Shown here piece after piece: positions 50,417 through 59,938 of a stretch of DNA of 64,000 bases. Numbering within the stretch: the stretch's first letter is position 1; each line of letters opens with the position of its first letter. The position numbers and the translations under genes were made by a program. The DNA is from Vulcanimicrobiota bacterium (GTDB lineage: Bacteria > Vulcanimicrobiota > Vulcanimicrobiia > Eremiobacterales > Eremiobacteraceae). The notes below the pieces were generated by a model. It was not told the origin of the DNA, did not search any database, and saw nothing but the letters and a program-made list of their open reading frames with translations. The DNA is taken from positions 1 to 64,000 of the forward strand of contig JABCYQ010000010.1 of assembly GCA_013290125.1 (NCBI GenBank), read 5' to 3'.

Positions 50417-52534
50417 TCAGATCAATTCGGCGATGCGGGAGGCCGCCCGCGCGGCGCCGTCTGATTCGACCGGTTTCGAAGAGACGGCCTTGCCAAGCTC
50501 CTCTGCCAGCGCCGCAGCGATGACCTCCGGCGTCGAGACTTCGTAGTCCATGTGACGACCCGCTCCGTAGCGCTCGAGACGGTGCCGGACGTGAAAGTTC
50601 TGCTCGAAGTGATGGCGCAGCGGGAAATACAAAAATGGTCGCCGGCTGGCCGCGAGCTCCATCGTCGTCGACAAACCACCTTGCACGATCGCGATGTCGC
50701 ATGCTGCGAGATGCCGGTATAATTCGTGGACGTACGGCTTCACTTCTAAACCATCAGCGGTTGCCAAGGAGGCGGCGTCGATGCGCGGTCCCGCTACGAC
50801 GATCATTCGCAGGCTCGGCACGCGCTGCTTGGCAAACGGATACGAATCGATGACCCGCCGCAGCAACGGCGCGCCCACGCCCGAACCGCCCACCGTGACG
50901 ATGCAAACCGTCTCATCCGCGCTGTAGCCAAGTTCCGCGCGCAGCTTAGCGCGGTCGACGAATTGTGCGGGATCGAATCCCGTGATGTACCCGGAGAAAT
51001 CGAAATGTGTCTTCGTCCATTCGCTGATCAGCGGCAGATTCGGACCGAAGCGGTCAGCCACCACGTCATCGAGATTGCCGACGAAAATCGAGCGGTCGCG
51101 CAAGCTCGGGTAGCGCGCGATCTGTTCGATCATCTCGGCATTGTAGTCCGCAGTGAGAAATTGCTCTCGTTGACCGCCGTCCGGCATCGGAATCCAACCG
51201 ACGAAGTCCGTCATCCAGACGAACGGCGCGCGTTTTTCCTCGGGATTCTCGTGCAGGTAGTAGTCGAGCTCCCACGCCTCGTCACCTATCCACAAATCGT
51301 ACGGCTCGTCTCGCACGATGTCGTGAAAGACCATGAAATTGTTGACAAGGATTTCGTCCATGTTGCGGAGCGCTTGGAATGCGTGGAGATCGTGTTCCGC
51401 CGATTCGCTTTCGATGTGTTTGCTCTCGCTGGCCAAAAAACGGCTCGCGGGATGAATGCGCTCGCCCTCGGCGGCCAGCACCCTTGTTACCGGGTCTTGC
51501 GCGAGCCAATCGATCTCAAGATCGGGCCGAATTCGGCGGAGTTCACGAGCGATCGATACGTCGCGCTGCGCGTGGCCGAGTCCGATGGGCGAGGAGATGT
51601 ACAGCGCTCTTTTGCGGCGGCGGTTGCCACGCGGCCAACGCCGCAGAGGGACCGGCGGTGGCTCGACCGATTCGGCGAACGTCCGCATGACGAGGTTGAC
51701 CTTCACGGGATCGCGCGCGTGCGGAGCGTGACCGCCGCCTTGGATGACGACGAGCTCACCGTTGGTCGCCTCCGCGACGCCCGCACCGCTCGTCTGCGAG
51801 ATGACGGCATCATCGCTCCCGTGGATGACGAGCACCGGGCATCGTATCCGCGCGTACGCGTCTTTTGATTTCGTCGCGTCTGCGAAGGAGCTCGCTGCCG
51901 GCTCATCGCTCTCGTATGTGGCGATGAGGACCTCGGGCGTCGTCTCGTGTCCCCACCCGATGACGTCCTCGATCTGCTTGGTGGAATGCGGTTCGGTGAA
52001 GATCTTGCCGGCGAAAAATCGCAGCCAATCTTCGTAATCCCGAAGCCAGTAGTGACGATTGTGTTTCGCCCAGCCATCGGTGGATGAGAGCTCATCGTTC
52101 CATGAGACTTTGCGCTCGGGAAGCGCTTCGCCGAAGGGGCTGACCGGGCAGATGAACACCGCACCAGCGACACGCGTCGGATGGTCGGCCGCAAGCATGG
52201 CGGCGTCCACGCCCGACAGCGAGAAACCGACGACGATCGCTTTTTCGGTCTTCGTTGCGTCCATCACGGCGATCGCGTCGTCGGCGAACATCTGACGCGA
52301 ATACGCCGCCGGCGCGACCGGCCTGCTCGACTTGCCGTTGCCGCGGCCGTCGAACGTCAGGGCGCGCAAGTGGCGAGCGAAGTAAGGGACTTGCGCTTTC
52401 CATACGCGCGAATGGACGAGCGACCACGTCGGGAGAAACAGCACCGTCGGCGATCCGGTTCCGAAGACCTCGTAATAGAGGCGGACGCCGTCTCGTGAGA
52501 CGTACCCCGACTCATCCGGCTCGCGTGCTCGCAT
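50417..52534 (-). CDS. Fusion of alpha/beta hydrolase and GT-B glycosyltransferase
   Basis: 705 residues from ATG 52534 (AGGAG upstream). Residues 1-290 are an alpha/beta hydrolase: TVLFLPTWSLVHSRVW, the nucleophile elbow VGFSLSG, then CPVLVIHGSDDAVIS and a late GGGHAPHARDP. After a basic linker (RRWPRGNRRRKR) the rest is a GT-B glycosyltransferase of the macrolide/UDP-glycosyltransferase or MurG-like group: SSPIGLGHAQRDVSIARELR, VTVGGSGVGAPLLRRVI and VQGGLSTTMELAASRRPFLYFPLRHH. It may glycosylate and de-acylate or esterify the same compound. It sits downstream of a TetR regulator on the same strand. Confidence 0.85.
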   Translation of the reverse strand: MRAREPDESGYVSRDGVRLYYEVFGTGSPTVLFLPTWSLVHSRVWKAQVPYFARHLRALTFDGRGNGKSSRPVAPAAYSRQMFADDAIAVMDATKTEKAIVVGFSLSGVDAAMLAADHPTRVAGAVFICPVSPFGEALPERKVSWNDELSSTDGWAKHNRHYWLRDYEDWLRFFAGKIFTEPHSTKQIEDVIGWGHETTPEVLIATYESDEPAASSFADATKSKDAYARIRCPVLVIHGSDDAVISQTSGAGVAEATNGELVVIQGGGHAPHARDPVKVNLVMRTFAESVEPPPVPLRRWPRGNRRRKRALYISSPIGLGHAQRDVSIARELRRIRPDLEIDWLAQDPVTRVLAAEGERIHPASRFLASESKHIESESAEHDLHAFQALRNMDEILVNNFMVFHDIVRDEPYDLWIGDEAWELDYYLHENPEEKRAPFVWMTDFVGWIPMPDGGQREQFLTADYNAEMIEQIARYPSLRDRSIFVGNLDDVVADRFGPNLPLISEWTKTHFDFSGYITGFDPAQFVDRAKLRAELGYSADETVCIVTVGGSGVGAPLLRRVIDSYPFAKQRVPSLRMIVVAGPRIDAASLATADGLEVKPYVHELYRHLAACDIAIVQGGLSTTMELAASRRPFLYFPLRHHFEQNFHVRHRLERYGAGRHMDYEVSTPEVIAAALAEELGKAVSSKPVESDGAARAASRIAELI

Positions 52535-52616
52535 CGCACAAGACTCCTAGAACAGTGAGGACAATGTGGGCCCTCGCCATGCTTTTCGCGTGCGGTGCGT
52601 CGGAATACTTGATAGC

Positions 52617-53237
52617 CTAGCGTTGGGCTGTGGTTCGAGGGGACGGGCTAGGCTGTTGGGGCGCGCCGGCGCGCACCGCGGCCTCCACCGGCGGCACGAT
52701 CGCGTCCATCGCGGCGTCGAACGCCGCCGCATCCCGGTCCACTTTGTAGAGAAGGCATGTGCCGTCGATCCGCAACACGATCGATCGCGCGATCATGCGA
52801 GCATCGACGGTCGCGCCGCGCTCCAACGCGTACTCGGCCACACAGCTCTCGAGCCGATCCAGCAGCACCGCATACGCGCGGCGCACCCGATCTCCGAAGC
52901 GCTCGACGTGCCCGAGTTCTGCGGCCAGATTCGCAAGCGGTTCGCCGCAATTGTCCGCGTGACGACGGCGTTTGACCAGTTCGACATAATCCGTCAGACG
53001 CGTGAGCGGAGCTTTCGTAAGCGAGAACACTTCGTCCATCGCCGGTCCGTTGAGGTTTTTGGCGATCTCGTCGATGATCGCGATCCCGAGATCATCTTTG
53101 CTGCGGAAGTAATGGTAGAAGTTGCCCTTGCCCACGCCGGCGGCTCGCAGCATATCGTCAACGGTCGTGCCGGCGAATCCCTTGCGGTAGACGATGTCGC
53201 CCGATGCCTCGATGATGTGCTGCCTGCGATTGGCCAC
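52617..53237 (-). CDS. TetR-family transcriptional regulator
   Basis: 206 residues from a GTG at 53237. The N-terminal HTH is typical: IIEASGDIVYRKGFAGTTVDD, then AAGVGKGNFYHYFRSKDDL. The C-terminal ligand-binding domain has no recognisable sub-family; the end is Pro/Gln-rich. Eighty-two bases separate it from the hydrolase-glycosyltransferase gene, which it may repress; an operator was not identified. The neighbouring gap 53238-53284 is short. Confidence 0.9.
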   Translation of the reverse strand: MANRRQHIIEASGDIVYRKGFAGTTVDDMLRAAGVGKGNFYHYFRSKDDLGIAIIDEIAKNLNGPAMDEVFSLTKAPLTRLTDYVELVKRRRHADNCGEPLANLAAELGHVERFGDRVRRAYAVLLDRLESCVAEYALERGATVDARMIARSIVLRIDGTCLLYKVDRDAAAFDAAMDAIVPPVEAAVRAGAPQQPSPSPRTTAQR

Positions 53238-53284
53238 GTGAATCCTATCCGTCGGCGAGAGCGAACAGCGTCAGCGTGAGCCGC

Positions 53285-54817
53285 TCACTGCGGGTTGTAG
53301 CCGATCTCATCGGTGCGAAGCCGTCGCTCGACATCGTCCGTCTGAAGGGTGACCGGCTCGCAGCGATAGACCGACAGCGCGACGTCGGCCAGATTGTCCT
53401 GCGCGTTCGGATCATGTTCGCGAATCGCATCCACCACCGCAAGCCCCTTGACCACTCTGCCGAACGTCGAAAACGCTGCGTCCAAGTGCAGTTGCGGCGA
53501 TTGCGTGAGGTAATACTGACTCCCACCCGAATCGAGCAACGGCGTGTTCGTCTTTGAATCGTAGTTCAACCCCAGCGCGATGACACCCGTCAGTTGCTCC
53601 AGCGGGTTCAACTCTGCTGGAATAGTGTAACCGGCGTCACCGTTGCCGGTATTCGTCGGGTCGCCGCCTTGGATGACGAAATCCGCGATGACCCGGAAAT
53701 ACTTCGTGTGGTTATAGAAACCGCGATCCACAAGTGAGACGTAGTTGTCGACCTGATAGGGCGCTTGGTCGGGGAATAACTCGACGACGAACGTGCCCTT
53801 GCTGGTCAAGAACGCGATTTGCGGATGATCGCCGATCGGCGCGCCCTTCGCGACGGGCTGCGGCGTGAAATTATCCGACGCCGGCACAGACGGCGGCGTC
53901 ACGTTCACGACCGTCGGATCGCGCAACGCCTTGAGCGCATTTCGAACTTCGACGCGCACGCGCCACGACGGATCGCGCACGAGCAGTCGTACGGCCGTCA
54001 CGTTCGCGCGATCTTTGAGTTTCCCGATGCCGTAGACGCCGAAACGCCGCACGAGCTCTTCGCGATCGCCGAGCATGCGGCGCATCACCGACGCCGACGT
54101 GCCGTAGTAGCCGCGCGCGATGGCCCACGCAAGCCGCCAGCGGACTTCCGGATCAGATTCGCGATTGAAAGTCGCGCTCAAGGCATGCGATGCATTCGAG
54201 CGCGCGGCGTTGCTCAACGCCGGCGTCGTCGCGGGCAACCCCGCTTCTCCCATGCCGATCGCCGCGCGCCGGCGCACGATAGGATCGCGGGCGGCGAGTG
54301 CGATCGTCAGCGGTCCGACTGCTGCGTCACCGGCGAAACGACCGAGTGCATCGCACGCTAGCGCCGCGACCGCTGGGTCTGCGTCGCGCGTCGCGCTGAT
54401 CAGCGGCGCGATCGATTGCCGAGTGCCGAGCAACCCGAGCGAGAAGGCTGCCATTTGCCGGACCGCGGACGGCCGTGACGAATCGGCTAGCACGGCGATG
54501 ACCATCGGTATCGCAGACGCATTGCGCAATCGGCCAAGCGCCAACACGGCGCGCGCTGCCAGCACCGGATCTTGCGACGAAACGTAGTTAGCAAGCCACG
54601 ATGGATTTGTCTTGCGATTGCGTTCGAGGGGACCGATGATGCCGTCGGGCGAGCTTGCTTCCGCAGTGGCCGGAGGCGGCGTCAGTTTCGGCGTGGGGAT
54701 TGGTGTGGGTCGCATCGTGGCGCGCGGCGCGGTCGGGGGCGTCGGCGCGGCTCCGAGGAGCGCGCACGACGCGAGACAGGCAACAAAAATGAACGCGTGT
54801 CCTGCAGAGCGTCGCAT
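53285..54817 (-). CDS. Exported HEAT-repeat protein with C-terminal cyclophilin-type peptidyl-prolyl isomerase
   Basis: 510 residues from ATG 54817. A signal peptide (MRRSAGHAFIFVACLASCALLGA) and Pro/Thr linker lead to about five HEAT/PBS-type repeats (about 75-330; units such as PVLAARAVLALGRLRN, AVRQMAAFSLGLLGT, VRRRAAIGMGEAG, VRRFGVYGIGKL). A cyclophilin domain follows (about 350-490): KGTFVVELFPDQAPYQVDNY, VIQGGDPTNTGNGD and HLDAAFSTFGRVVKGLAVVD. The Arg/Phe/His set of active cyclophilins is partly altered, so activity needs testing. The combination suggests a periplasmic folding factor with a protein-binding platform. Confidence 0.88.
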   Translation of the reverse strand: MRRSAGHAFIFVACLASCALLGAAPTPPTAPRATMRPTPIPTPKLTPPPATAEASSPDGIIGPLERNRKTNPSWLANYVSSQDPVLAARAVLALGRLRNASAIPMVIAVLADSSRPSAVRQMAAFSLGLLGTRQSIAPLISATRDADPAVAALACDALGRFAGDAAVGPLTIALAARDPIVRRRAAIGMGEAGLPATTPALSNAARSNASHALSATFNRESDPEVRWRLAWAIARGYYGTSASVMRRMLGDREELVRRFGVYGIGKLKDRANVTAVRLLVRDPSWRVRVEVRNALKALRDPTVVNVTPPSVPASDNFTPQPVAKGAPIGDHPQIAFLTSKGTFVVELFPDQAPYQVDNYVSLVDRGFYNHTKYFRVIADFVIQGGDPTNTGNGDAGYTIPAELNPLEQLTGVIALGLNYDSKTNTPLLDSGGSQYYLTQSPQLHLDAAFSTFGRVVKGLAVVDAIREHDPNAQDNLADVALSVYRCEPVTLQTDDVERRLRTDEIGYNPQ

Positions 54818-54901
54818 ATGACATTCCGGTACGCCAACCGGTACGGGGTGGCCTTTGTTCGTTTCGGGCTCCCCAGGCGAGGGTAATATAGATGTCACTC
54901 G

Positions 54902-55204
54902 ATGACAAAACAGCAAAAGCCGCAAGGCGGCATGTCGGTCCGCGAGGCGGGTCGCAAAGGTGGCCAGACCGTCAAGGAGCGGTATGGCTCGGAATTCTAT
55001 GAGAACATCGGCCGCAAAGGCGGCGAGGCGACGCGCAGCACACACGGGCACGAATTTTACGAGAGCATCGGCAAGCTCGGCGGCAAGAAGGGCGGCGAAT
55101 CAACGCGCGCCCGGTATGGCCCGAAATTCTACGAGACGATCGGTCAAAAGGGCGGCCAGAAGGTCAAGAAGCTGATCGAAGAAGGCAAAAAAGCCTCGAA
55201 ATAA
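54902..55204 (+). CDS. KGG-repeat (con-10-like) stress protein
   Basis: 100 residues from ATG 54902. Four copies of the KGG motif with the surrounding pattern GRKGGQTVKERYGSEFYE, GRKGGEATRSTHGHEFYE, GKKGGESTRARYGPKFYE, GQKGGQKVKK. This is the family of small, hydrophilic, probably disordered proteins (bacterial KGG / fungal con-10) linked to desiccation or general stress. The Lys/Gly-rich composition and lack of hydrophobic core fit. It is divergent from the HEAT-cyclophilin gene and convergent with rpoD. Confidence 0.92.
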   Translation: MTKQQKPQGGMSVREAGRKGGQTVKERYGSEFYENIGRKGGEATRSTHGHEFYESIGKLGGKKGGESTRARYGPKFYETIGQKGGQKVKKLIEEGKKASK

Positions 55205-55235
55205 GCCCTTGATCTGTAGTAGGGCCATTTCGGAA

Positions 55236-56492
55236 TTATTCCGCTTGCCAGTAGTCCTTGAGGGCCTTGCCGCGGCTCGGGTGCCGCAATTTCCGCAGCG
55301 CCTTAGCCTCGATCTGGCGGATGCGCTCGCGCGTGACCCCGAACTCCTGACCGACTTCCTCGAGCGTCCGTTGGTGACCATCTTCTAATCCGAAGCGCAG
55401 CGTCAACACTTTACGCTCGCGGTCGGTGAGATTTTTGAGAACGTCTCCTGTCTTCTGACGCAAGAGCGTCATGGACGCGGCGTCGGCCGGCGCGACCGCT
55501 TCCGGATCTTCGATGAAGTCGCCGAGGTGGCTATCTTCTTCTTCGCCGATCGGCGTCTCGAGCGAGATCGGTTCTTGCGCGATCTTGAGCACTTCGCGCA
55601 CTTTGTCGGAAGTGAGATTCATCTCGCGCGCGATTTCTTCCACCGACGGATCGCGGCCCAGTTCTTGCAATAGTTGGCGCGAGATCTTCACCAATCGGTT
55701 GATCGTCTCGACCATGTGCACGGGAATGCGGATGGTTCGCGCTTGGTCGGCGAGCGCGCGAGTGATCGCTTGGCGGATCCACCACGTGGCGTACGTGGAG
55801 AACTTGTAGCCCTTTTTATAGTCGAATTTCTCGACCGCGCGAATCAGGCCTAGATTGCCTTCTTGGATGAGGTCCAAGAATTGCATGCCGCGCCCGACAT
55901 ATTTCTTCGCGATGCTCACGACGAGCCGGAGGTTCGCTTCGGTCAGATCGCGCTTGGCGGTGTCGCCGGCGTCGACCGTGCGCATGTCGGGGCTGACGCC
56001 TCTCAGTTTTGCGCGTTCGAGCTCCTCGGTCATGCCCTCGATGGCTTTGGCGAGCTCTTGTTCCTGCGACATGCCGAGGAGCGGCACACGGCCGATCTCC
56101 TTGAGGTACATACGCACCGGGTCGTCGAGCGACATGCTCGACGAGATCGCGGTGAGGTCGACTTCTTCCGGCTCTTCGACGCCTTCTTTTTCGGGAGTGA
56201 CGACATCGGGCATGTCCGTGATCTCGATGCCCTGCGCCATGACATCTTCGACGAGTTCATTGCCTTTATCGGGTTCGTCTTCGTCGAACGCAGCCGAAAC
56301 GGCGGCGATCTCTTCGTATGTGAGCGAGCCTTTTGCTTTGCCGCGCTCGATCAATGCTTTCACCGCGGCTTCGCGACTCGCGGAAGCGGGAGCAGGCGCG
56401 CCGTTTTGTGCGGACGGTGCGTCGGTGATCGGAGTCACCTTGGAAATTTTCGTTGGATCGACAGCCGTCTTCGGCCGTTTTGTGGTGGCCAC
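55236..56492 (-). CDS. rpoD: RNA polymerase primary sigma factor
   Basis: 418 residues from a GTG at 56492. Complete sigma-70 core: region 1.2 [16 protein letters not shown], region 2 [26 protein letters not shown] split across 2.1-2.2, the -10 element reader [20 protein letters not shown], region 3, and region 4.2 [18 protein letters not shown]. The N-terminal 90 residues are short and acidic, with no large non-conserved insert. It lies nine bases after the dnaG stop, the classical dnaG-rpoD order. Confidence 0.97.
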   Translation of the reverse strand: MATTKRPKTAVDPTKISKVTPITDAPSAQNGAPAPASASREAAVKALIERGKAKGSLTYEEIAAVSAAFDEDEPDKGNELVEDVMAQGIEITDMPDVVTPEKEGVEEPEEVDLTAISSSMSLDDPVRMYLKEIGRVPLLGMSQEQELAKAIEGMTEELERAKLRGVSPDMRTVDAGDTAKRDLTEANLRLVVSIAKKYVGRGMQFLDLIQEGNLGLIRAVEKFDYKKGYKFSTYATWWIRQAITRALADQARTIRIPVHMVETINRLVKISRQLLQELGRDPSVEEIAREMNLTSDKVREVLKIAQEPISLETPIGEEEDSHLGDFIEDPEAVAPADAASMTLLRQKTGDVLKNLTDRERKVLTLRFGLEDGHQRTLEEVGQEFGVTRERIRQIEAKALRKLRHPSRGKALKDYWQAE

Positions 56493-56500
56493 GCGCTAGC

Positions 56501-58291
56501 TCACCCCCTTCCCACTGCGTCAAGCCCGAACAAGCGCACCGCAAGCGCATTGTATTCATCGCGCAAAGCGCTGGGCACCGCACGTCCTTCGGTTAGAAGC
56601 ACATTCATTTCTGCATCCACGCTCGAAAGCCTCCGCTCCGCGCGTCTGCGGTCGAAGCGTTCCAGCACGCGAGCGAGGCGCCGCTCATCTTCCTCGACGC
56701 TCATGGACGGCGCCGAAAGCGCGAGCCGCGCGAACTCTCCACTCTCTTCGTTTTCGGACAATACGCTCACAGGATTGAGCCCGCGTTCCACTTCATCGCG
56801 GTGCGCGAGCAGTTGCGCGAACACTTCGCGGAAGCGATCGTCTTCCAGGTCGTCCGCCGTCACACGCGCGGCGACAGCGCTCAAAAACGCCGGTCTGCTC
56901 AGCACGATCTGCAGCAGATCGCGCTCGATCGATGGCGGTTCGGGATGCGAAGTGTGCGCGGCCCGCACGATCGGCGCATCGGTATCGCGACGCGCGCCGG
57001 TGATCGTCGCACTTGCCGTCGGCGAATATTTCGCGCGACGCAGCGCGCCTTCGTCGATGTCCAAACGCCGCGCCATCGCCTTGACGTATTGATCGCGTTC
57101 GATCGGATCGCGCACGTGCGCGATCACCGCAAGCGCTTCGCGCGCGATCTCGCCTTTGTTCGCAAAACGTGCCTCGATGCGGCTGCACGTGATCTCGATC
57201 TTGAAATCCACCCATGGCGTGGAGGAGTCGAGCAGCGCTTGAAACGCTTCGCGGCCGCCGCCCAGCACGACTTCGTCCGGGTCCGTGCCGGCGGGCAGCG
57301 TCACGACGCGCACCGCCAGGCCTTCTTCTACGAGCATATCGATGCTGCGCGCTGTCGCCGCCTGACCGGCCGTATCGCCGTCGAAGCAGAGATAGAGATT
57401 GCCGGCGACGCGGCGCAGTTCGCGCGCCTGTTCCGGCGTGAACGCCGTTCCGAGACTCGCGACCGCATTGGCGAAACCCGCTTGATGCAGAGCGATCGCG
57501 TCCAAGTAGCCTTCCACCACGATCAGCGCCCCATCAGACGATGCAGCGCGGCGCGCCACGTTGAGCGCGTAGACGTGTTTGCCTTTTGCGTACGCGGACG
57601 TGCTCGGCGTGTTGAGATACTTCGGTTGTTCGTCGTCGAGCGCGCGGCCGCCGAACGCCATCACTTCGCCGGTGAGATTGTAGATCGGCAGCATGAGACG
57701 ATTGCGGAAGAAATCGTAGTAGCCGTCGCCGCGCTCGCGCTGCCGGACGAGACCTGCCGCGTGTGCCACGGGCGGCTCGATGCTGCTTTTCGCGAGCGCC
57801 TTACCCAACTCGTCCCAGGCGTCAGGTGCGTAGCCGATACCGAATGCGCGCGCCGTCGTGTCGTCGATGCCGCGTTTTTTGAGATAAGCTTGCGCGCTGT
57901 TATTTCGGCGCAGACTTGCCACAAAGAAGTTCTGCGCTGCCGAATTGGCTTCGTAAATCGCTTCGCGCTCGCTGCGTCTGCGTGCGGCCCCCGGCGTTTC
58001 TTCCAAACTGATCCCGGCGCGCGCCGCGAGCATGCGCACTGCGGTTGGAAAGTCTGCGTTCTCGTGGCGTTGCACGAACTTGAAAAGGTCGCCGCCCGCA
58101 TCGCAGCCGTAGCAATGCCAGACGCCCTTTTCGGCGTTGACGGAGAACGACGGCGTGCGCTCCGCGTGAAATGGGCAGAGGCCGACGTACTCGCGGCCTT
58201 GCTTTTTGAGCGTGACATACTGACTGACATACGCGAGCAGATCGACTTTCGCGTTGATCTCGATGAGGACGGCGCGATCAAAACCCGACAT
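56501..58291 (-). CDS. dnaG: DNA primase
   Basis: 596 residues from ATG 58291; the open frame continues upstream but nothing there resembles a primase and an upstream gene stop at 58293 fits this start. The CHC2 zinc finger has CPFHAERTPSF and WHCYGC (Cys/His/Cys/Cys). The TOPRIM domain has ALIVVEGYLDAIALHQAGF and LCFDGDTAGQAA. A helicase-binding-like C-terminal domain follows (about 440-596). It synthesises RNA primers on the lagging strand with DnaB. It precedes rpoD as in the macromolecular-synthesis operon. Confidence 0.96.
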   Translation of the reverse strand: MSGFDRAVLIEINAKVDLLAYVSQYVTLKKQGREYVGLCPFHAERTPSFSVNAEKGVWHCYGCDAGGDLFKFVQRHENADFPTAVRMLAARAGISLEETPGAARRRSEREAIYEANSAAQNFFVASLRRNNSAQAYLKKRGIDDTTARAFGIGYAPDAWDELGKALAKSSIEPPVAHAAGLVRQRERGDGYYDFFRNRLMLPIYNLTGEVMAFGGRALDDEQPKYLNTPSTSAYAKGKHVYALNVARRAASSDGALIVVEGYLDAIALHQAGFANAVASLGTAFTPEQARELRRVAGNLYLCFDGDTAGQAATARSIDMLVEEGLAVRVVTLPAGTDPDEVVLGGGREAFQALLDSSTPWVDFKIEITCSRIEARFANKGEIAREALAVIAHVRDPIERDQYVKAMARRLDIDEGALRRAKYSPTASATITGARRDTDAPIVRAAHTSHPEPPSIERDLLQIVLSRPAFLSAVAARVTADDLEDDRFREVFAQLLAHRDEVERGLNPVSVLSENEESGEFARLALSAPSMSVEEDERRLARVLERFDRRRAERRLSSVDAEMNVLLTEGRAVPSALRDEYNALAVRLFGLDAVGRG

Positions 58292-58292
58292 A

Positions 58293-58754
58293 TTAGTCCG
58301 GCACGTTGGCGAGCGCAGACACAGTGATCGAGGAAACGGCGCCGTCCTTGATCGCGTAGAGCCAGTGCCGTCCATCCGGTGGACCGTAGCGCCAAACGTC
58401 GCCCGCCTGATCTGGTGCGCCCCGCTTCGCTTGCAACTCGTCCGTAGTGTCGCCGATAGCGATGTCGTACGGATCTGAAAGCGTGCTCTTCCCAACGTAC
58501 TGCGAATCGACACGAACGCCGATGACCGTGAAATCTAGATACCACGTGGCGACGCCTAGTGGAGGCGACGAGAAAGTGCTGTGCTTGGGGAAGACGTCGT
58601 CGATATTTTCACCCAGACATATCTGAACCAAACACCATTTGTCTTGCGCCGGTGACAGCGTCGGCACCGCGCGTTGCGCAGGCGAAACCGGCGGCGAGGC
58701 GCTAGCTGCGGTACCGCCGACGAAGAAGAGTGCCGCGAGCGCGAGGAACGTCAT
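58293..58754 (-). CDS. Secreted small protein of unknown function
   Basis: 153 residues from ATG 58754, where its A is shared with the dgt stop (TGATG); an upstream start at 58766 would add four residues. A Sec signal (MTFLALAALFFVGGTAASA) is followed by a Pro/Ser spacer. Two Cys (KWCLVQICLG) and repeated short motifs (ATWYLDFTVIGVRVD, DTTDELQAKRG) suggest a small beta domain. No family recognised; the position in a housekeeping run is probably incidental. It ends one base before the dnaG start. Confidence 0.65.
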   Translation of the reverse strand: MTFLALAALFFVGGTAASASPPVSPAQRAVPTLSPAQDKWCLVQICLGENIDDVFPKHSTFSSPPLGVATWYLDFTVIGVRVDSQYVGKSTLSDPYDIAIGDTTDELQAKRGAPDQAGDVWRYGPPDGRHWLYAIKDGAVSSITVSALANVPD

Positions 58755-59836
58755 CAGACATCCCATTCGCGAGGCAGCAGCGATTCCAGTGGATCCACGA
58801 ATAGTTCTTTAAACTTCTTGATAGCGTAGCGGTCGGTGAACCCGGCGACGTAGTCGCAGACGCGGCGGACGAGCGTGTCGCCGCGCGGCAGACCTTCGGC
58901 GAATTCGGGCGGCATTTCGCTTGGATGCTCCATATAGTAGGCGAACAAGCGCTTGACGATGTTCTGCGCCTTCGGCTCTTCGGTTTTTGCTTCGGCGTTG
59001 AGATAGACCCGTTCGTACATATACTCTTTGATCGTCTCGACCGCGTCGAGCACGCGATCCGAAAGTTTGATCTCGTTCTTTCCGCGGCACGCGCTGATCA
59101 TGTCCTCGACGACGGTTTGGATGCGAATGCTCCCGCGCGAGCCGAGCACGGCAAGCGCCGATCGCGGCAGATCGTCTTGCGCGATCAACCCCGCGCGGAT
59201 CGCATCGTCGATGTCGTGGTTGATGTACGCAAGCCGGTCTGCGTAGCGCACGATCTGACCTTCGAGTGTGAACGGCAGATCGGCCCAGCCGGCAAGCGCG
59301 CCTTTGTTCTTGCTGTGTTTTGCGATGCCGTCCAGCACTTCTTCGGTGAGGTTTAAGCCCTGCGCGTCGTGTCGGCGCTCGAGGAACTTCACAACGCGCA
59401 GGCTCTGCTGAGAATGGATGAACTTGAACTCCGGATCGTACTTCGAGCCGATTTCCGTCAGCGCGGACTCGCCGGCATGGCCGAATGGCGAGTGCCCGAG
59501 ATCATGGCCGAGCGCGATCGCCTCTGCAAGGTCCTCGTTAAGCATCAGCCCGCGTGCGATGGATCGCGAGAGCTGCATGACCTCGATGGAATGCGTCAGC
59601 CGCGTTCGGTAATGGTCCCCAAGCGGCGAGAGAAAGACTTGCGTCTTGTGCATCAGCCGGCGAAACGCTTTGCTGTGGATGATGCGATCGCGGTCGCGTT
59701 GGAAGCACGTGCGGATTGGATCTTCCGGCTCGGGCGACTGTCGGCCGCGCGAATCGCGCGCCAACGCCGCGTGCGGCGAGAGCGTGGCGGCCTCGCGGGC
59801 TTCGAGTTCTTCGCGTATCGAAAGAGTTTTTGTCAT
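58754..59836 (-). CDS. dgt: dGTP triphosphohydrolase (dGTPase family)
   Basis: 360 residues from ATG 59836. HD-type dNTPase of the Dgt/SAMHD1 superfamily: RTCFQRDRDRIIHSKAFRRLMHKTQVF near the N-terminus, the HD core RTRLTHSIEVMQL, IALGHDLGHSPFGHAGE and LPFTLEGQIVRYADRLAYINHDIDD with the metal Asp. The protein is shorter than E. coli Dgt and resembles the deoxyguanosinetriphosphate triphosphohydrolase-like group. It may balance dNTP pools before primase and sigma factor genes in the same operon. Confidence 0.93.
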   Translation of the reverse strand: MTKTLSIREELEAREAATLSPHAALARDSRGRQSPEPEDPIRTCFQRDRDRIIHSKAFRRLMHKTQVFLSPLGDHYRTRLTHSIEVMQLSRSIARGLMLNEDLAEAIALGHDLGHSPFGHAGESALTEIGSKYDPEFKFIHSQQSLRVVKFLERRHDAQGLNLTEEVLDGIAKHSKNKGALAGWADLPFTLEGQIVRYADRLAYINHDIDDAIRAGLIAQDDLPRSALAVLGSRGSIRIQTVVEDMISACRGKNEIKLSDRVLDAVETIKEYMYERVYLNAEAKTEEPKAQNIVKRLFAYYMEHPSEMPPEFAEGLPRGDTLVRRVCDYVAGFTDRYAIKKFKELFVDPLESLLPREWDV

Positions 59837-59938
59837 GGCTCCTGGCCGGTTTCGCGGCGGTAGTTCGTCAGATTCCGGACGCTTCGGACTGGGACCCTCT
59901 CACGCGGCGCTGTGTAGCCGGCGCGTCCCAACGGCGCT

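Noticed and set aside
55231-55243. Palindrome CGGAAT-T-ATTCCG at the end of rpoD as a terminator
   Set aside because: It overlaps the stop codon, is AT-rich with a one-base spacer and has no T-tract, so it is too weak to call.
56801-58327. Plus-strand frame of 508 codons antisense to dnaG
   Set aside because: Unusual His/Arg/Asp composition typical of antisense frames; dnaG is unmistakable on the other strand.
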